Program-made: the position numbers and the translations under genes
The notes under the pieces: generated by a model
Seen by the model: the letters and a program-made list of their open reading frames with translations, nothing else
Told to the model about the DNA's origin: nothing
Databases searched by the model: none
NCBI RefSeq assembly: GCF_048268525.1
Contig: NZ_JBLWVH010000018.1
Span: 1-64,000, forward strand
Source of the DNA: Maricaulis sp048268525
GTDB lineage: Bacteria; Pseudomonadota; Alphaproteobacteria; Caulobacterales; Maricaulaceae
Direction of reading: 5' to 3'
Length of the DNA stretch: 64,000 nt
Shown here: piece by piece, positions 60,292-64,000 of the stretch
Position numbering within the stretch: the stretch's first letter is position 1
How the letters are laid out: the number at the start of each line of letters is the position of its first letter

Positions 60292-61038
60292 ATGCGTGTC
60301 GGGATGACGCGTTGGTTGATAGCCATACTGATCGCCGCACTGGCTGCGGGCGCCGCAACAGGGATGCAAAATCCCCTGCGAGACCGCTTGTTGCGCAATG
60401 AGCGGACGCAACAGGTGTCGGGCTGGTTCCAGCGTGCCGACACGGGCGAGTTCTTCCTGTTCGACAGATCCGGAGATGCGGCCCTTCTGCAGGAACGCGA
60501 TGCGCCGGACAGCGAAGTCCTGGTTCTCTACCCGGATCGCGCACCCGGCGGCGGAACCGCTTTCATCACCGATACCGGTCGCGAAGTCATCCGTCTGACG
60601 GGGCTGGGCGGCGCGACGTATTTCCCGCGCACCTCACCGGATGGCGTGATTGCCGATTTCGCCAGCCCGGCCGGAGCGCTGGCTCCGCCGCCGCGATCGC
60701 CTGACGAAGTGCGGGAGCGCGCCGAGTCGTTGGCCAGTGAGATGGCGGCGGCACTGGATCGCTCTATCTCAATCGCTTATGCCCCGGCGCCGCGCGCGGG
60801 GCTGGGTGTCCAGTTCGACACGCTTCATGTGATCGCCAGGGCGTTCGAATCGGTTCGCGGTGAACGGCGCCGGCTGCGCGATGTCGAGCATGTTCGGATT
60901 GATCTGGGTGATGCGCCGGCGGCCTACCGCCAGGAGGATACGCTGGTCGTCGTGATTGCTCCCCTGCTGGGTTATGCCGGCCGACCGTCGTCTGAATTCA
61001 TCGGGCAGGTATTGCTCAGCGATCCGGGCGCAATCTGA
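60292..61038 (+). CDS. Exported protein of unknown function (possibly DUF4908)
   Basis: This protein has about 248 residues with an N-terminal signal/anchor (WLIAILIAALAAGAATG). A conserved-looking domain follows: GWFQRADTGEFFLFDRSGDAALLQ, EVLVLYPDRAPGGGTAFITDTGREVIRLTGLGGATYF. This looks like an uncharacterised alphaproteobacterial family that I tentatively associate with DUF4908. The C-terminal half is helical. The start is uncertain between 60292 and 60304. It follows phbB by 45 bases. Confidence 0.6.
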   Translation: MRVGMTRWLIAILIAALAAGAATGMQNPLRDRLLRNERTQQVSGWFQRADTGEFFLFDRSGDAALLQERDAPDSEVLVLYPDRAPGGGTAFITDTGREVIRLTGLGGATYFPRTSPDGVIADFASPAGALAPPPRSPDEVRERAESLASEMAAALDRSISIAYAPAPRAGLGVQFDTLHVIARAFESVRGERRRLRDVEHVRIDLGDAPAAYRQEDTLVVVIAPLLGYAGRPSSEFIGQVLLSDPGAI

Positions 61039-61476
61039 TCAAGACAGGCCGGGTGACCATCCCGGCGGCGCGAGTTCAAATCCTTCAAAGCGAAATCCCG
61101 GCGCGACCGTGCACCCGACCAGGGTCCAGGCGCCTGTCGAACGGGCACTCTGCCAGGCCCCCTCGGGCACAATGCCCTGCGGGCGCTGCCCCCGATCCAG
61201 ATCAGGTCCCAGCAACAGGGTTGAAACCGGTCCGTCGCTGTCGCTGATACCCAGTTCGAGCGGCGATCCGGCATGCCAGTGCCAGGTTTCCACGGCGTCG
61301 ACCCGGTGCCAGTGCGAGTGCTCGCCGGCGGCGAGCAGATAATAGATGGCCGTCGAGCGGTCCCGACCGCCTGCCGGGTCCGGGTCGCGCAGTGTTTCGA
61401 CATACCAGCCGCCTTCAGGATGGCGCTGGAGCTTGAGCGTCTCGATGATGCGGCGGGCGTCGTCGGGCAGGGTCAA
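61039..61476 (-). CDS. Cupin-superfamily DUF985 protein
   Basis: This 145-residue protein matches the DUF985/cupin-5 family: IETLKLQRHPEGGWYVETLRD, the metal-binding HWHRVDAVETWHWHAG, and GAWTLVGCTVAPGFRFEGFEL near the end. It is a compact beta-barrel of unknown substrate. Its ATG overlaps the gloB stop by four bases (61473-61476), so it is coupled to the glyoxalase gene and may act in the same detoxification setting. Confidence 0.85.
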   Translation of the reverse strand: MTLPDDARRIIETLKLQRHPEGGWYVETLRDPDPAGGRDRSTAIYYLLAAGEHSHWHRVDAVETWHWHAGSPLELGISDSDGPVSTLLLGPDLDRGQRPQGIVPEGAWQSARSTGAWTLVGCTVAPGFRFEGFELAPPGWSPGLS

Positions 61477-62243
61477 AACGAATCCTTCCGGCGGCGGATC
61501 TCGGCGAACACGTCTTCATCGTCATCATCGACCATTTGCAGGCGGGCCCGGATGGCCGGATCGTTCGGGCGAAGAAAGGGGTTGGCGGCCTTTTCCGCGG
61601 CAATGGTTGTCGGCACAGTCGGTTCGCCGCGCGCGCGCTCGCCCTCGACCATGGCCGCGTAGACCTGCAGGTCGTGGTTGTCCGGATCGACACTCAATGC
61701 AAAGCGGGCATTGGCCTCGGTGTACTCATGGGCACAGTAAATGCGGGTCTCGTCGGGCAGGGCGGCCAGCCGCGACAGGGAGTGCCACATCTCCGCCGGT
61801 GTGCCTTCAAACAGTCGGCCGCATCCCAGCGCGAACAATGTGTCGCCAACAAAGGCCAGGCCGTCCATCGGCAGATGGTAGCAGACATGCCCCATCGTAT
61901 GGCCGGGAGTGTAGAGCACCTTCGCCTTGTGGCTGCCGAGGCTGACAACATCGCCGTCCTCGACCTCCATCGTAATCCCGGGAATGCGGTGCCTGTCATA
62001 GCTCGGTGCCACGATTTTCGCGCCGGTCACGGCCTGCACAGCCTCATTGCCACCGGCATGATCGAAATGGTGATGCGTGTTCCAGATCTGGGTGATCGAC
62101 CAACCGGCCTTTTCCGCTTCGCTCAGGATGCGGTCTGCGTCCGGCGTGTCGATGGTCGCGGTCTCGCCACTATCGGGGTCATGGACCAGGAAGCCGTAAT
62201 TGTCCGAGAGGCAGGGAAACTGCCTGATGAGGAGTTCGCTCAT
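61473..62243 (-). CDS. gloB: Hydroxyacylglutathione hydrolase (glyoxalase II)
   Basis: The enzyme hydrolyses S-lactoylglutathione to lactate and glutathione in methylglyoxal detoxification. The 256-residue protein has the metal motif THHHFDH (56-62) and TPGHTMGHVCYHL. FVGDTLFALGCGRLFEGTPAEM, with the bridging Asp, and IYCAHEYTEANARFAL follow. The ATG at 62243 marks the start of family similarity; the frame is open far upstream without it. It runs into the cupin gene by overlap and diverges from the methyltransferase gene. Confidence 0.95.
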   Translation of the reverse strand: MSELLIRQFPCLSDNYGFLVHDPDSGETATIDTPDADRILSEAEKAGWSITQIWNTHHHFDHAGGNEAVQAVTGAKIVAPSYDRHRIPGITMEVEDGDVVSLGSHKAKVLYTPGHTMGHVCYHLPMDGLAFVGDTLFALGCGRLFEGTPAEMWHSLSRLAALPDETRIYCAHEYTEANARFALSVDPDNHDLQVYAAMVEGERARGEPTVPTTIAAEKAANPFLRPNDPAIRARLQMVDDDDEDVFAEIRRRKDSF

Positions 62244-62336
62244 TGTCCAAATGTCCGCTTGCGCTAGGCTGTCGTTCCCGGGTCGGCCCTCGCGGGCATT
62301 GATCAGGAACTTAGGCATCGTGCGGGAGTGTGGCCA

Positions 62337-63095
62337 GTGCGCCGTGACGTCCTTGAACTCGACCGTTTCTATCGCAGCCGTCAGGGGCGTGCCGCGCATC
62401 GCATGATCGCTCGGCGTGTGAGCTCGATCTGGCCGGATGTGACCGGACTCGATGTGCTGGGGATCGGCTTCGCCAATCCCTATCTCGATGTCTGGCAGGG
62501 CAAGGCGCGGCGCTGCGTCTCCCTGACCCCGGCAGCGCAGGGCGCCATTGTGCCCGGCCCGGACGGGGTGCCCACGGCGCTGGGGGATGAAACCCACCTG
62601 CCGTTCCAGGAGGCGCTGTTCGACCGGGTCTTGCTGGTCCACGCGCTTGAGGAAACCGACTCGCTGCCGGCGCTGTTGCGTGAAGTCTGGCGGGTGCTGG
62701 CGCCGGAAGGCCGACTGTTGATCGTCTCCCCGTCGCGGTCCGGCATCTGGGCCTGGCTCGACTCCACACCGTTCGGACACGGGCGCCCGTTTTCCCGCGG
62801 ACAGCTGACCCGCCTCCTGGATGACGCGCTGCTCGTGCCGACAGCCTGGTCGCGGGCCCTCTACGCCCCGCCCTGGGGTTGGAGCACACATCGGCGGGTG
62901 GCCAATCTGTGGGAAGAGGTTGGTGAATACGCCTGGCCGGCATTGGGCGGCCTGATCCTTGTTGAAGCCGTCAAGCACAATGCGGCGGTCACGCCGGGGC
63001 TGCGGACTGCGCGTGTCAGCAGAGCGGCACTTGAAGGTCAGCGCCAGCCCGCGCTATCTCCCCGTCACGGATCCCGACGGGTCCGACGGGATTGA
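62337..63095 (+). CDS. Class I SAM-dependent methyltransferase
   Basis: This protein has about 252 residues. The GTG at 62337 has GGGAG at 62324-62328; a GTG at 62328 would overlap that site. The Rossmann features are GLDVLGIGFANPY (degenerate glycine motif), LPFQEALFDRVLLVHALEE and LREVWRVLAPEGRLLIVSPS, as in the UbiE/BioC-like methyltransferase-11 group. The second half is family specific (GWSTHRRVANLWEEVGEY). The substrate is unknown. hisC follows after nine bases. Confidence 0.82.
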   Translation: MRRDVLELDRFYRSRQGRAAHRMIARRVSSIWPDVTGLDVLGIGFANPYLDVWQGKARRCVSLTPAAQGAIVPGPDGVPTALGDETHLPFQEALFDRVLLVHALEETDSLPALLREVWRVLAPEGRLLIVSPSRSGIWAWLDSTPFGHGRPFSRGQLTRLLDDALLVPTAWSRALYAPPWGWSTHRRVANLWEEVGEYAWPALGGLILVEAVKHNAAVTPGLRTARVSRAALEGQRQPALSPRHGSRRVRRD

Positions 63096-63104
63096 GGAGT
63101 TATC

Positions 63105-64000
63105 ATGGCTATCGAACCACGCGCCGGCATTCTGGATATACGCCCCTACAAGCCGGGTTCGTCCGAGGCGCCGGGCATTGAAAACCCGGTCAAGCTGTCC
63201 TCCAACGAGAATGCGCTGGGTTGTTCGGACAAGGCGGCAGCCGCGATGACGGCGACGGCGTCGAAGCTCCATCTTTACCCGGATGGTGGCGCCACCAAGC
63301 TGCGCGAAGCCATCGCCGCGGCTGAGGGCCTGGAGGCGGAGAACATCGTTTGCGGCACCGGCTCGGATGAACTCCTGCAGCTGCTCGGTCGGGCCTATCT
63401 CAATCCCGGCGACAAGGTCGTCCAGTCGCAGTACGGTTTCCTGGTCTACCGTTTGGTGGCCATGCAGTGCGGTGCCAATTTGGTGTCCGCGCCAGAGCGG
63501 GACTATCGCTCGGATGTTGATGCCATCCTCGAAGCGGCCGGTGACGACACCCGCATCGTCTTCCTGGCCAATCCCAACAATCCCACCGGCACCTATATCT
63601 CTGACGCTGAAGTACGCCGTCTGCGCGACGGGTTGCCCGCATCGACCTTGCTGGTCCTCGACGCTGCCTATGCCGAGTTTGTCGATAATCCTGACTATGA
63701 TTCCGGGATCGCGCTGGCCCGGGAGCGTGACGATGTGATCGTCACGCGCACCTTCTCCAAAATCCACGGTCTGGCGGCGCTGCGCCTTGGCTGGGCCTAT
63801 GGCAACAAGGCAATCATTGACGTGCTGCACCGTGTGCGCGGCCCGTTCAACGTCAACATGGCGGCCATCGAAGCCGGAACCGCGGCGATCCAGGACCGGG
63901 ACTTCATGAAGCGCTCGGTCGACCACAATGAGGAATGGGTTGCCTTCCTGCGCCAGCAGATTGGCGGTCTCGGACTGGAAGTGACGCCCAGTGTCTGCAA
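63105..64000 (+). CDS. hisC: Histidinol-phosphate aminotransferase, cut by window end
   Basis: This PLP enzyme of histidine (and often aromatic amino acid) synthesis is visible for 298 residues and continues past the window. The N-terminal PYKPGSSEAPGIENPVKLSSNENALG, FLANPNNPTGTYI and TRTFSKIHGLAALRLGW with the PLP-binding Lys219 identify it. GAGGAG precedes the ATG. Substrate choice between histidinol phosphate and aromatic keto acids cannot be settled here. Confidence 0.92.
   Translation, partial: MAIEPRAGILDIRPYKPGSSEAPGIENPVKLSSNENALGCSDKAAAAMTATASKLHLYPDGGATKLREAIAAAEGLEAENIVCGTGSDELLQLLGRAYLNPGDKVVQSQYGFLVYRLVAMQCGANLVSAPERDYRSDVDAILEAAGDDTRIVFLANPNNPTGTYISDAEVRRLRDGLPASTLLVLDAAYAEFVDNPDYDSGIALARERDDVIVTRTFSKIHGLAALRLGWAYGNKAIIDVLHRVRGPFNVNMAAIEAGTAAIQDRDFMKRSVDHNEEWVAFLRQQIGGLGLEVTPSVC

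Overview
The window reads as one continuous piece of a GC-rich alphaproteobacterial chromosome. A Caulobacter-like lineage (Maricaulales/Hyphomonadaceae) is the best guess. The grounds are a two-gene cobalamin methionine synthase, ruvCAB-ybgC-tolQRAB-pal-cpoB-tilS-ftsH-folP in the usual alphaproteobacterial order, a phaR/phbB polyhydroxybutyrate pair, a large TonB-dependent receptor, and a perfect TTAA-N7-TTAAC CtrA-type box. I see no rRNA, tRNA, CRISPR array, insertion sequence or prophage. Gene density is high and most gaps are under 250 bases.

Layout. 0.2-8.4 kb: a small membrane protein, then the activated-methyl cycle (ahcY and metK leftward, metF-metH1-metH2 rightward) around a divergent region carrying two near-identical AT-rich palindromes. 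8.4-16.5 kb: a YmdB-type phosphodiesterase, mannose-1-phosphate guanylyltransferase, YebC, an AGE/PMI-family sugar epimerase, pgi and transketolase. 16.5-20.8 kb: a five-gene leftward island holding a membrane-anchored beta-propeller, a JmjC/cupin oxygenase and three paralogous Tat-exported repeat proteins. 21.1-34.1 kb: ruvCAB, ybgC, the Tol-Pal operon, tilS, ftsH and folP. 34.1-38.9 kb: a glutathione transferase, a SugE/Gdx exporter, an M24 peptidase, a secreted SCP2/cupin protein, a TetR regulator and rluD. 39-43.3 kb: a TonB-dependent receptor and a PhoD-like phosphatase. 43.2-46.1 kb: ubiT-ubiU-ubiV plus a chorismate-mutase-like gene behind a perfect FNR box. 46.2-51.7 kb: folE, cysS, an IscU-like protein, yidD and thrS. 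51.7-57.6 kb: an O-antigen-ligase-like protein, three glycosyltransferases and HMG-CoA lyase. 57.6-64 kb: small membrane proteins including a 28-residue one under a CtrA box, phaR/phbB, gloB, a methyltransferase and the start of hisC.

The most unusual content is the 17.8-20.8 kb island. Three secreted proteins share a nearly invariant 18-residue Tat leader and are built almost entirely from TDSD(S/T)GxYADPxGxGRG units (7, 7 and 3 copies). They lie directly upstream, on the same strand, of a JmjC oxygenase with the architecture of ribosomal arginine/histidine hydroxylases. I propose that the oxygenase hydroxylates these repeats or their leader before export. That is inference: the sequence shows only the composition and the gene order. 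Other points of interest are the FNR-boxed ubiTUV operon with a coupled chorismate-mutase-like gene, the CtrA-boxed micro-operon, and the palindromes at metK and metF that resemble SahR operators.
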